A model generated the notes under the pieces. The model searched no databases. It had not been told where the DNA came from and worked only from the letters and a program-made list of their open reading frames with translations. Of a stretch of DNA of 64,000 bases, positions 52,315 to 60,411 are shown one piece after another. This stretch comes from Anaerolineae bacterium (GTDB lineage Bacteria > Chloroflexota > Anaerolineae > Aggregatilineales > Phototrophicaceae). The number at the start of each line of letters is the position of its first letter. Position 1 is the first letter of the stretch. The stretch is from NCBI GenBank assembly GCA_022820125.1, contig JAJEGA010000057.1:1-64000 (forward strand), written 5' to 3'. Both the position numbers and the translations under genes were made by a program.

Positions 52315-52696
52315 ATCTCAGCCTTACAATAAGTTGAGCCGGTCCACGCAATAAACTCTGTCGCGAAGGTTAAGCCAAGGCGGCGTTCCCTGGTCCCGCA
52401 CGATACAACAGTGATATTACCCCAAAATCTTGGGTTAGTCTAGCAGACTCAGGCGGCTGCGGCATTGAAAGATGTTATGGACAATATGCCCGATTGTCTA
52501 GGCAGTTTGTACAAGGAACGCCCAAGCGTCTTTAGCGCTTTTCCACCCGACACCCCCTGGCTCCTGGTCCCCCGTAAATCTCCCCGTTTGTCGGGGGCGT
52601 CACAAGGGGAGGGGGCGTGGTCTTAATCCGTTACGGTGGCGCAGAAAATCAGCGATCGCCAGCCCGGTTCGTCCAAGAACCAGGTAAGGGCGGAGG
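52315..52696. other. Intergenic stretch between gltB and pucR2
   Basis: No gene is supported in these 382 bases. An operator-like inverted repeat, ACCCCAA/TTGGGTT, is at 52419-52436. C-rich and G-rich segments at about 52543-52616 (CCCCCTGGCTCCTGGTCCCC, then AAGGGGAGGGGG) resemble a common low-complexity intergenic repeat also seen at 39373-39417. Confidence 0.5.
52419..52436. promoter_or_regulatory. Operator-like inverted repeat upstream of gltB
   Basis: ACCCCAA and TTGGGTT with a four-base spacer, about 105 bases before gltB on its upstream side. A TAATAT overlaps on the minus strand. It could be a PucR site; the half-site TTGG is shared with the repeat at 45704-45720. Confidence 0.3.
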
Positions 52697-54343
52697 TTAA
52701 GCGAGGGTCAATAGTCGGCGAATCGTCAGCGCCAGGTGCAGCGCCAGGCGCGTCTCCGGGCGATTGAGGTCTATGCCGGCGATTTCGTTGATGCGATTCA
52801 TGCGATAGAGCAGGGTGTTGCGATGCACAATCAAGGACTCGGCGGTTTGGGACAGATTGCCGTGGCAATTGAAGAAAGCCTCCAGCGTTCTGATCAAGTC
52901 GGCGTTTTGCCGCATGTCATATTCGCTGAGCGTACCTAGGGTAAGCTCGCAGAAATCAGCCAGCTTGTCCCGATCGGACAGACTCAAGATCAACTGATAG
53001 ACGCCCAGGTCGCCGATGAAGAGGGGGATATCGGTTTGCAGCCGCTCCGCCAATTCTTTCGCTTGCACGGCGTCGCGATAGCTGGAGCGCCACACATTTA
53101 CTTCGCGCGCCACCTGGCCCAATCCGATTGCGACGCGGTTAAGCGGATACTGCCGGTTAATCTCCTCGCTGAAGGCCTCGGAGAGCGCCAGACTGTGATC
53201 GATTGGATCCTCAAAGTCGGTGGCGTGGAAGACAACCACTTCGCCTTCACGCTCGCGCATCCAAACCAGCGCCGCCGCCTGCTGCCGGGCAATGATGGCG
53301 TTCACAATCGTTTCCAGGCGCCTCAGCGAGGGTTGGTTTTCGCCGCGCCAGGAGAGCACAAAGGCGACGTGGGTCTGCGTCATGTTGTGATTGAAGCGTT
53401 CGCCCTGGCGGATGGCTTCTTGCAGGCTGACATCACCAAGCAGCAGGCGATCGAGAAAGGTGCCGCGCAGGCGCTTTTCGGTCTCGTTGACCGCTTTCTG
53501 CTTCGCCATTTCCAAGGCGCAGGCGGCGGCGCCGTGTTCGCAGACGAGCTGATCTATCTCGTCGAGATCGCTTTCGCGCCCGATGATTGACAAGTATCCG
53601 CGCCCGAGGCTCTTGGCGATGATTGGCGCCACCAACCTGGCGACGCCGGAGACTGGCAGGGCTTGCATCAGCACGGGCGGATCGACTTCCACGGCTCGAT
53701 GCCGATCGTGAAGCTCGACCGGCAGGTTGTCCTGCTTTTTGAGGAAGTACTCGATGTCGTCCCAGATGCCGGCGAATTCCGCCTGCAGCTTGTGTGACAG
53801 GGGATGCAGCCGTTTGTCGTGCACGATCACGGTCTTTTTTGTCAGCCTCGCCATGGCGGCCAGCAGGCCGTCCATGCCTTCGTTGCGCGATGAAATCTGC
53901 GTGAGTTGACGATAGATCTGGGTGCCGCGCCTTTCGATTTGACCTTTGCGATTCACCAGCAGGCTAATGATTGATTTCTCGACTTCACGAATTCGAACAT
54001 CGCCCGTCAGCGCCAGGATTGGCAGATCGCGCGATTTGGATTCAGCCAGCGCGGTGGCGCTTACGGCTCCAAATAATACGAGGGCGGACGCGCCGGCGCG
54101 GGCAGCCCATTGCACAAGTTCGGTGTCGTTGTGCGCTTTTGGCGGGTTGCTCACAGGCGCGACCAGGATGAGTTCGCGCTTTTGCACCGCCTTTGACACG
54201 ATGTCATCTTCCGGGTGGATGACCGTCGTCCAGGATACTGTTCGTTCCAGCAAGCCTTCGCCCGAGAGCACGTGGGTGCTCAAAGGGAGCGTGAGTTTGC
54301 GTATTTCTTCTACCGTCAGTTCTTGTGTCCGGGCGATGCTCAT
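52697..54343 (-). CDS. PucR-family transcriptional regulator (2)
   Basis: A 548-residue regulator. The N-terminal PucR domain opens ELTVEEIRKLTLPL at about residue 8. A middle region follows (about 160-330), and a C-terminal helix-turn-helix near 490-535 has FFNCHGNLSQTAESLIVHRN and TLLYRMNRINEIAG. I chose ATG 54343 because the PucR domain starts just after it. In-frame starts at 54421 (ATG) and 54451 (GTG) are possible, but TATACT (a likely -10) lies between them. It is upstream of gltB on the same strand. Confidence 0.82.
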   Translation of the reverse strand: MSIARTQELTVEEIRKLTLPLSTHVLSGEGLLERTVSWTTVIHPEDDIVSKAVQKRELILVAPVSNPPKAHNDTELVQWAARAGASALVLFGAVSATALAESKSRDLPILALTGDVRIREVEKSIISLLVNRKGQIERRGTQIYRQLTQISSRNEGMDGLLAAMARLTKKTVIVHDKRLHPLSHKLQAEFAGIWDDIEYFLKKQDNLPVELHDRHRAVEVDPPVLMQALPVSGVARLVAPIIAKSLGRGYLSIIGRESDLDEIDQLVCEHGAAACALEMAKQKAVNETEKRLRGTFLDRLLLGDVSLQEAIRQGERFNHNMTQTHVAFVLSWRGENQPSLRRLETIVNAIIARQQAAALVWMREREGEVVVFHATDFEDPIDHSLALSEAFSEEINRQYPLNRVAIGLGQVAREVNVWRSSYRDAVQAKELAERLQTDIPLFIGDLGVYQLILSLSDRDKLADFCELTLGTLSEYDMRQNADLIRTLEAFFNCHGNLSQTAESLIVHRNTLLYRMNRINEIAGIDLNRPETRLALHLALTIRRLLTLA

Positions 54344-54472
54344 CTTGTAGTCCGCCGGTCTGTTTGCGGGCGACCGCGAATAGGTCTCTCGGCTGATGTT
54401 GCCAGAGAGGGATTTAGACATAGTATACAAAGTCTGTTGCGAATTGCCCACAACTTGGCGTCAAAGGCGGCG

Positions 54473-54665
54473 GTGTATCCATTTCGGTTGAATATAGAAA
54501 ACATCATCATTCAAGCATCTGTAGGGGCGAGCCTTGGCTCGCCCACTTGATAATCTCCCGCGGGCGATTCACAGAATCGCCCCTACAATTTTCGCTAAAG
54601 GATGTTGTCGACGCTGAAAGAATATTACGCTTGACGTGAATTCCAACCGACTTCAATACACTACC
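54473..54665. repeat. 193-bp dispersed repeat, copy 2
   Basis: A gap-free match to 2-194 with 7 differences. It contains the twin palindrome at 54520-54587. Here it sits between the pucR2 5' end and the 3' end of the unknown 140-residue gene. Flanks differ on both visible sides, so the left border is probably at 54473. Confidence 0.9.
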
Positions 54666-54765
54666 TCTAAGGCGGCAGATGTGAATCGCAGGCAGGCGCG
54701 GGCGGGCCAGAACGGGCGCTCGGCGAGAATCCGAGGCTGACCGGCTGCCTGTTGCGGCGTCTTGG

Positions 54766-55188
54766 TCAGGCGCTGCTGTTGCCAATAAGCCTGCGGTGGG
54801 CGCCTTCCCAGTCTGCTGGATCGCGCGTCAGCTTGTTGATCTGGATGGCGGCGAAGTGGGGATAGAGCTTCATCATCGTCTCGGGCAAGCGGTCCCAATT
54901 GTCGTTGCGCAAGAGCTCTTCAATTGTCCCAGCCATCATCGATGCCCACCACCATTTTTGTTGAAAGTCGTCCGCCTTCTTCCAGTAGCCGCGCTTTTCC
55001 CAGGCGGTTATGGACTCTTCGACCGTGTCGTTGATGCCGCGCAAGCAGTATACCAGCATGGCGACCATGTCTTTCGTCTGCTGATTGACTTGCTGCTGCT
55101 GGCTGAGGTGGCGCAGGATTTCGGCGCAGGTGCGCATATGGGCGTTGCGGCGCTTGCCAGGGCTGTTGGTGTTGATCACGCGAGCCAC
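54766..55188 (-). CDS. Unknown protein of the three-gene cassette (third gene)
   Basis: A 140-residue soluble, mainly helical protein of unknown function. It has no recognised domain. Conserved-looking features are the MRTCAEILRHLSQ opening segment, AMLVYCLRGINDTVEESITAWEKRGYW, and the tryptophan-rich FQQKWWWASMMAGTIEELL, with DWEGAHRRLIG at the end. It starts three bases after the stop of the 146-residue gene on the same strand, so they are probably cotranslated. I recall similar proteins in Anaerolineae genomes but cannot verify that here. Confidence 0.7.
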   Translation of the reverse strand: MARVINTNSPGKRRNAHMRTCAEILRHLSQQQQVNQQTKDMVAMLVYCLRGINDTVEESITAWEKRGYWKKADDFQQKWWWASMMAGTIEELLRNDNWDRLPETMMKLYPHFAAIQINKLTRDPADWEGAHRRLIGNSSA

Positions 55189-55191
55189 GGT

Positions 55192-55632
55192 TTAGCCTTC
55201 CATCCCGTCATTTGGAAGATGCGGTCTTATGCCGCGGTAAATTCGGACGCCGCCGATCGTTTTCAGGATGGTTGCGGCATTGCGACCAGTGAGCTGGGCC
55301 AGCTCAACCGCATTAAGGGGGTCGTTGCCTTTGACGAGCAAGGCGCGAAAAACGCTGTCGATCAATCCGATTTGACCGGTGATAAAGTCATCGCGCTTTG
55401 CTGATTCGCGAATCGCCAAACCGAGCGCATTCATTTGAAACACTTCGCCCGTCGCCGGATCCACAAAATCAAAGACTTCCCCCAGGTCGGCATGTTCCAG
55501 GGCTTTCTTCTGATCGGGCGTCAAATGCGTAAGCAGGTAAATCTGCAGGTCATCGCGGCTCTGATCCCACCATTCATAATCGATATAGAACTTGGTCTCG
55601 ACGCTTGGTTTGATGAGATAGTTAAGCGGCAT
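55192..55632 (-). CDS. Unknown protein of the three-gene cassette (second gene)
   Basis: A 146-residue soluble protein. It opens MPLNYLIKPSVETKFYIDYEWW. The last 60 residues look like a winged or helix-turn-helix fold: FITGQIGLIDSVFRALL, then LNAVELAQLTGRNAATILKTIGG, so nucleic-acid binding is possible. ATG 55632 is chosen for AAGGAAAGG just upstream; an in-frame extension to 55716 would overlap the gene before it. It starts 16 bases after the stop of the 525-residue gene. Confidence 0.7.
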   Translation of the reverse strand: MPLNYLIKPSVETKFYIDYEWWDQSRDDLQIYLLTHLTPDQKKALEHADLGEVFDFVDPATGEVFQMNALGLAIRESAKRDDFITGQIGLIDSVFRALLVKGNDPLNAVELAQLTGRNAATILKTIGGVRIYRGIRPHLPNDGMEG

Positions 55633-55648
55633 TCGCCTTTCCTTCTGG

Positions 55649-57226
55649 CTAAGAGCCGGGTCTCCAGTAGTTGCCGCCGACGTATTCAAACTCAGGAGTT
55701 GACATGAGTGTGGCAAACATCGGCCCCGGCGGGCAGCGGCGCATAATATTCAAGGTGCTGTACAAGACTTTGGAATGCACGGCGCCCTGCGGGTTCTGTC
55801 GGCTCAGTTCGGCGACCAAGCTGCGCAGCAATTCAGTCAGTGTTACCTGCTTAACCTGGATATCTTTGCCGAGCTTATCCACCTCGGGCAAGTTGCTGAC
55901 GCCGACGATGATATGTTCGTCGTAGTCGGCGCCGATCGCGCGTTTGGCTGTTTTCAAGCGCAATCGATCGCCTTCCGCGCGCTCCACCAAAGGGATCCAT
56001 TCGGTGCGGGGACGGTAATCATCGAATTCGATTTCGATGCGGCTGGCGTCGTTGGTGGAGTTCAAATAAACGTAGGCGCCCACAGGCAGATGATGCTTCT
56101 GGAAGATCGGCGCCAGCCCGAATACATATTTGAATTCGTGCACCACCCAGCAGGGGAATTCTTGTTTGTCGATGGCGTCAACTATTGTGATCGCTATGCG
56201 CGGGGTTTTGGCGTCGGGGAAGATGTATTTGGTTTCCGAGTTGATTGGCAGCGTTCCCACGCGCCGGTGGGGATAGGTCAAAGTCAGCATGACTTCATCT
56301 TTTGGCGGCGGCGATGTGATGGGCGAATGCTCGTCATCGAGGTCGTATTCCACTTGCCGCATTTCGCCGGTGAGCAGCCCTCGATCATAGCTAATTGGTT
56401 GGTACTCTAAGATAGCCGGCACCTGCCGCACCAGTCGAGGCAGAAGGCGCGTCAGATGCCAGAGGACTTGGCCCGCTGGCCCCACCTCGTCGAATCGTTC
56501 GTCTTGGTTCATGGCGTAATTGAGCGAGAATACCTGCAGCGGCGTCGGCGCGACGCCCAATCCGCCGATCTCGTCGAGTATCCTCTCGGTCTGCAGGGGG
56601 CCGCCCTCATGCATATCCAGCACGGCTTCAGCCAAATGCAAATGACCGATATCAACATCGACCATCAACTCGCGGACAAACCAGGCGCCGGCAAGGCGCA
56701 CCAGATCGCTGTTGCGCTCGAGGGCGTCATTCACTTGTTCAACAATTGTAGTTAAGGGATCGTTGAGGATGTCGTCAATCGTATAATTGGTGTCCACTTG
56801 ACTCGGGCGCCGGTTCAAGTCGTGGTCGTTGAGCGGGTGCTCGCAGGCGTACTCGACTACGAATTCACGCTGTCCGTTAGTCTGGTTTCGGCTGTCTTTG
56901 TCGAATCTGACGGCGGCGATCTTGATGGGCCTTTGGTCTGTGCTGAGCCCGGTTCTCAAGCGGACGATGGTGGCGGTGGCGTAATCAAATTGTGAAAAGG
57001 TTAGCCGGTCGCCAATGGCATAGCTGTCGGCTGGTCGATAGAGCTTTGTGCCCTGATACTGCTCTTGCAGCTGCTGGCGCAAGTTGGCTTCCCGCTTTTT
57101 GATGATCTCTGTCGCGAGTTGGACGGCGGAGAGGGGCGTTTCTTTATCCAGCAGGAGGTTGGTGATGCCATCAATATCTGAAGCGCCGATTGAAAAGGCA
57201 TATGCCCAATGTTGTGCCGGGAGCAA
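55649..57226 (-). CDS. Unknown protein of the three-gene cassette (first gene)
   Basis: A 525-residue protein with no recognised catalytic motif. The first 45 residues (LDKETPLSAVQLATEIIKKRE) and the last 65 (GAVHSKVLYSTLNIMRRCPPG, ending in FEYVGGNYWRPGS) resemble HARE-HTH-type winged helices, as in RNA polymerase delta. Between them are beta-rich stretches (LRLKTAKRAIGADYDEHIIVG). A DNA- or RNA-linked role is a guess. The start is TTG 57226 with a strong AGGGAGG nine bases upstream. It is divergent from rpmH. Confidence 0.65.
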   Translation of the reverse strand: MLPAQHWAYAFSIGASDIDGITNLLLDKETPLSAVQLATEIIKKREANLRQQLQEQYQGTKLYRPADSYAIGDRLTFSQFDYATATIVRLRTGLSTDQRPIKIAAVRFDKDSRNQTNGQREFVVEYACEHPLNDHDLNRRPSQVDTNYTIDDILNDPLTTIVEQVNDALERNSDLVRLAGAWFVRELMVDVDIGHLHLAEAVLDMHEGGPLQTERILDEIGGLGVAPTPLQVFSLNYAMNQDERFDEVGPAGQVLWHLTRLLPRLVRQVPAILEYQPISYDRGLLTGEMRQVEYDLDDEHSPITSPPPKDEVMLTLTYPHRRVGTLPINSETKYIFPDAKTPRIAITIVDAIDKQEFPCWVVHEFKYVFGLAPIFQKHHLPVGAYVYLNSTNDASRIEIEFDDYRPRTEWIPLVERAEGDRLRLKTAKRAIGADYDEHIIVGVSNLPEVDKLGKDIQVKQVTLTELLRSLVAELSRQNPQGAVHSKVLYSTLNIMRRCPPGPMFATLMSTPEFEYVGGNYWRPGS

Positions 57227-57531
57227 GGCGAGGCGCCTCCCTAAATTGCTGGTTTCTTGCGCGATGTCGCCGATATGCTGACGTCAACTGGATAGAAGGT
57301 TCTAATCACAGCAATCCTACTGTATCGTTGCGGAATCAGTCAAGCGGCACTTGGACGAAACGGCGGGCATATATAGAGGAGCTGATTGACGCCGGTCATT
57401 TAGAGCCTTGCGTGGTGTTTTGGGGGAGGATTGGGGGCGCCGGCTTGGGCAAACGGCGGTTGACCGGCTACTCGCCCTGCACTATACTTATCGCTTGTGG
57501 CGCAAGACTACTTGAGAAAAGGGCGGAATAA
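57227..57531. other. Divergent intergenic region before rpmH
   Basis: 305 bases between the cassette's first gene (minus strand) and rpmH (plus strand). The rpmH promoter is at 57460-57488. A plus-strand reading frame crosses it (57190-57531), but it has no ribosome site and overlaps the promoter, so I do not call it. I see nothing else. Confidence 0.6.
57460..57488 (+). promoter_or_regulatory. Sigma-70-type promoter of rpmH operon
   Basis: TTGACC (57460-57465) and TATACT (57483-57488) are exactly 17 bases apart, 44 bases before the rpmH ATG. One of the best promoters in the window. Confidence 0.75.
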
Positions 57532-57711
57532 ATGTCAACCAAACGAACCTGGCAGCCGAAGGTTCGCCGGCGTAAACGTGTGCATGGCTATCGCAGGCGC
57601 ATGAGTACGCGCGGCGGGCGGCGTGTGCTAAAGGCGCGCCGGCTGCGGGGCCGTCACAAATTGACGGTGACGCCAAACCATGTGAAGAAGACGAACTGGA
57701 ACGCCAGTTAA
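57532..57711 (+). CDS. rpmH: 50S ribosomal protein L34
   Basis: A 59-residue, very basic ribosomal protein. It opens [20 protein letters not shown] and carries [20 protein letters not shown]. The C-terminus runs about 14 residues past a usual bacterial L34 of 44-46 ([16 protein letters not shown]). Other Chloroflexota L34 proteins are also long, as I recall. It begins the conserved rpmH-rnpA-yidD-yidC-jag order. Confidence 0.95.
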   Translation: MSTKRTWQPKVRRRKRVHGYRRRMSTRGGRRVLKARRLRGRHKLTVTPNHVKKTNWNAS

Positions 57712-57714
57712 TTG

Positions 57715-58056
57715 ATGAGAGCCGCATTGAGATTGCGCCGGTCTTCCGACTTCGCTCGCGTAAGGCGATCGGGAGCGGTCTTCCGTCATCCAGATTTAAT
57801 GGTCAGCGTCTGCCGTAGCGAAGCGACTCACAACCGCTATGGCATCGTGACATCGAGGCGACTTGGCAAGGCTGTCGTTCGCAACAGGTGTCGGCGGCGT
57901 TTGCGGTCGATACTCTTAGGCTTGCACGATGGCTTGCGTCAAGGCTTCGATATCGTTGTCGTCGCGCGCCCCACGATTGCCCAGCAACCTTATGGCGAAT
58001 TAAAACGTATAGTGTGTCGGTTGCTGCTTAAGGCGGAAGTTTGGGGAAGCTACTGA
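57715..58056 (+). CDS. rnpA: Ribonuclease P protein component
   Basis: A 113-residue protein that helps the RNase P RNA remove the 5' leader of pre-tRNA. The RNR motif is present as [14 protein letters not shown], and [12 protein letters not shown] is the preceding strand and turn. [14 protein letters not shown] matches the N-terminal helix. ATG 57715 is chosen; a TTG three bases earlier is the only alternative. It starts four bases after rpmH. Confidence 0.94.
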   Translation: MRAALRLRRSSDFARVRRSGAVFRHPDLMVSVCRSEATHNRYGIVTSRRLGKAVVRNRCRRRLRSILLGLHDGLRQGFDIVVVARPTIAQQPYGELKRIVCRLLLKAEVWGSY

Positions 58057-58057
58057 G

Positions 58058-58291
58058 ATGGTCAAGTGGGCGCTGCTGAGTTCGATACGGGTGTATAAGC
58101 GCTTTATCTCGCCGCTGCTCCCAAGCGCCTGCCGCTTCACGCCGACATGCTCAACCTATGCGTATGAAGCCATCAATGCTTATGGTCCGGCGCGCGGGAG
58201 CTGGATGGGACTGAGACGGATCATGCGCTGCCATCCATTGAACCCGGGCGGCTATGATCCGGTGCCGCCGAAGGATTGTTGCTTAGAATGA
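58058..58291 (+). CDS. yidD: Membrane protein insertion efficiency factor YidD
   Basis: A 77-residue protein of the YidD family. It opens with a hydrophobic helix ([11 protein letters not shown]) and has [15 protein letters not shown], then [17 protein letters not shown], the family hallmark. It assists membrane insertion together with YidC. It starts one base after the rnpA stop and overlaps the next gene by four bases (ATGA). Confidence 0.95.
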   Translation: MVKWALLSSIRVYKRFISPLLPSACRFTPTCSTYAYEAINAYGPARGSWMGLRRIMRCHPLNPGGYDPVPPKDCCLE

Positions 58292-59454
58292 GACGCTCGC
58301 GTATTTGGTTCTGCCTGTTACTGTCTCTGTCTGTATTTTTGCTTTCGGGATGCGTGGGCGCGCGCATGGGCGTCAGCTGGCCCTCGATTGGCTTGATCAG
58401 CATCAATGGCGAGCAGAACATCGCGCTGGCCTACAATAACACTGTCGCCATTTTGAACCCGGCAAACGGCGCGCCGCTTCGCCTGGTGAATCCGCTGAAT
58501 GGGGCGGCGATGCTGGACAGCGAGAATAATCCTCGCAGCTGGATCCTGCGCGGTTCCGACTTTGGCGGCGCGCAATTTTACAGCCTGCCCATTGTGGTTG
58601 ACGCTGAAACGATGCTGGTCGCCGCGAACAGCGGCAGCCTCTTGCGCGTAGATTCGGTCCTGGTGGATGTAACGCGGACGATAGCGCTTGATGACAAGGT
58701 TGTCGCCAATGTGCTTGTGGTCGACGACATCGTTTATGTGCCCTATCAAAACGGCGGGTTGAGCGCGCGATCGCTGGTCGATTATCGCGAGCTTTGGCGC
58801 TTTCATACGGAACAAGGCATCTGGGCGACGCCGCTGCAGGCGGCTGACATGATTATTGTCGCTTCGATTGATCATCACGTCTACGCGCTCGACCGCAGCA
58901 CGGGCCAAGAAATATGGTCGGTTGATTTGGGCGGGAGCGTTGCGTCGACGCCTTTGCTGGCGAATGATCGCCTGTACGTGGGCAGTTTTAACAAGAGCTT
59001 TTTCGAGATCTCGCTTGATGGGGCGATCCTCAGCAGCTACGAGACCGAGAATTGGGTGTGGGGCACGCCCGCGATTGATGAGTACGGCATCATTTACCTG
59101 GCCGACTTAAGCGGATATGTGCACGCGCTCGACAGTGGGAACCACCTGCAAGCGCTGTGGTCAAATTCGATTGCGGAGCGGGGCATCAGATCGGGACCTT
59201 TGGTGTATGGGGACCGGGTGATCACGGCGTCGCGCGATGGGCGGGTTTACTGGCTGGACCGGCGAGATGGCGCGCTCATCAACACACGGGAAATCGACAA
59301 CCGCCCGGAATTGCTCGGTGATATGCTGCTGTTGGCACCGAGCGAAAGCTTAAACATTGACGTGCCGCTATTGATCGTATCTTCGGTTGATGAAGGCCGA
59401 CTGTTAATCGCCTTTGAGGTCGATGGGCGCCAAGCCTGGGTCTATCCGCGGTAA
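58288..59454 (+). CDS. PQQ-like beta-propeller lipoprotein
   Basis: A 388-residue predicted lipoprotein. The signal peptide ends in the lipobox LLSGC near residue 22. The rest is a beta-propeller of PQQ/BamB-type repeats, seen as recurring TPxLxxDRLYVGS-like and [23 protein letters not shown] units. It sits between yidD and yidC, where most genomes have nothing. In a monoderm-type cell it cannot be BamB of the BAM complex, so a role in membrane protein assembly is a guess. It overlaps yidD (ATGA) and precedes yidC by 23 bases. Confidence 0.8.
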   Translation: MRRSRIWFCLLLSLSVFLLSGCVGARMGVSWPSIGLISINGEQNIALAYNNTVAILNPANGAPLRLVNPLNGAAMLDSENNPRSWILRGSDFGGAQFYSLPIVVDAETMLVAANSGSLLRVDSVLVDVTRTIALDDKVVANVLVVDDIVYVPYQNGGLSARSLVDYRELWRFHTEQGIWATPLQAADMIIVASIDHHVYALDRSTGQEIWSVDLGGSVASTPLLANDRLYVGSFNKSFFEISLDGAILSSYETENWVWGTPAIDEYGIIYLADLSGYVHALDSGNHLQALWSNSIAERGIRSGPLVYGDRVITASRDGRVYWLDRRDGALINTREIDNRPELLGDMLLLAPSESLNIDVPLLIVSSVDEGRLLIAFEVDGRQAWVYPR

Positions 59455-59477
59455 TCCGTCGACGGGGGCATGATCGC

Positions 59478-60371
59478 ATGTGGGACTTAATCCTCAATCC
59501 ATTTGTAACCATTCTGGCTTGGCTGTATGCGGCTTTGAATCAGGACATTGTTCTGGCGATTGTTGTATTGACCGTCATCATTCGTTTTCTGACTTATCCG
59601 CTGCTGGCGAAACAGCAAGAGTCTTCGCGCAAGATGCAGCAGATTCAGCCGCAGTTGAAGAAGCTGCAGGAAAAGTACAAGAACGACAAAGAAAAAATGT
59701 CGCAGGCGCAGATGAAGCTCTACCGGGAGAACAAGGTCAATCCGGTTGGCGGCTGCTTTCCGATGGTGATTCAGTTTCCCATATTGATTGGCTTGTATCA
59801 GGCGATCTTTTTCGCGCTGGCGGCGACTCCCTTTCAGTTGGTTGACCTTTCCGAGCGATTGCTGATTCCAGGCTTGGATTCGCTGATACCGCTGCAAAGA
59901 ATGTGGACGCCGATTCCGCAGCTTGCCGCCTTATTGCCCGAGTTGGACTTGACGCTGGCGCCAACGGAGAATCCTCATTATTCGCTGCTTCTGCCGCTGC
60001 TGGTGCTGGTTACCACCTGGGCGCAGCAGAAGCTGACGATGATGACCACGAAGCAGAAATCGGACAAAGACGATGATGATGAAGACGAGAAGCCGCGCGG
60101 GGGCCAGGCGCAGATGATGCAGAGCATGACGACGATCATGCCGATTATGTTTGGCTTTTTCTCCTTGTCGTTTTCGGTAGGGTTGTCCATTTATTTTGTG
60201 ACCTCCAATCTGATCGGCATTGTGCAATACAGCCCCCAAGGGCGGAAAGTCTTGGACAAGCTGTTTAGGAAAAAGCAGGTTGACGAGGCGCCGGTCGAGA
60301 TTGTGCTCGAGGACGATGAACCGGTTAAGAAGACTCGAAAACGCAGAAAGAAGAAACCGCGCAAGAAATGA
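59478..60371 (+). CDS. yidC: Membrane protein insertase YidC/Oxa1
   Basis: A 297-residue membrane insertase. Helix 1 at about 8-20, helix 2 at about 22-40 with the conserved Arg36 in VIIRFLTYPL, a charged cytoplasmic hairpin (QESSRKMQQIQPQLKKLQEK), and GGCFPMVIQFPILIGLYQAIF are typical. Helices at about 167-183 and 218-246 follow (MQSMTTIMPIMFGFFSLSF). A Lys/Arg-rich tail (TRKRRKKKPRKK) should bind the ribosome. An acidic insert (DDDDEDE) near 200 is notable. No large periplasmic domain, as in Gram-positive-type YidC. Confidence 0.95.
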   Translation: MWDLILNPFVTILAWLYAALNQDIVLAIVVLTVIIRFLTYPLLAKQQESSRKMQQIQPQLKKLQEKYKNDKEKMSQAQMKLYRENKVNPVGGCFPMVIQFPILIGLYQAIFFALAATPFQLVDLSERLLIPGLDSLIPLQRMWTPIPQLAALLPELDLTLAPTENPHYSLLLPLLVLVTTWAQQKLTMMTTKQKSDKDDDDEDEKPRGGQAQMMQSMTTIMPIMFGFFSLSFSVGLSIYFVTSNLIGIVQYSPQGRKVLDKLFRKKQVDEAPVEIVLEDDEPVKKTRKRRKKKPRKK

Positions 60372-60411
60372 CCTGCTGCCGCGGTTGCGTCACCAACAAA
60401 GGACCTGAATC

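Noticed and set aside
57190..57531. 113-residue plus-strand ORF before rpmH
   Set aside because: It crosses the rpmH promoter and the start of the divergent cassette gene. The sequence has no family traits.
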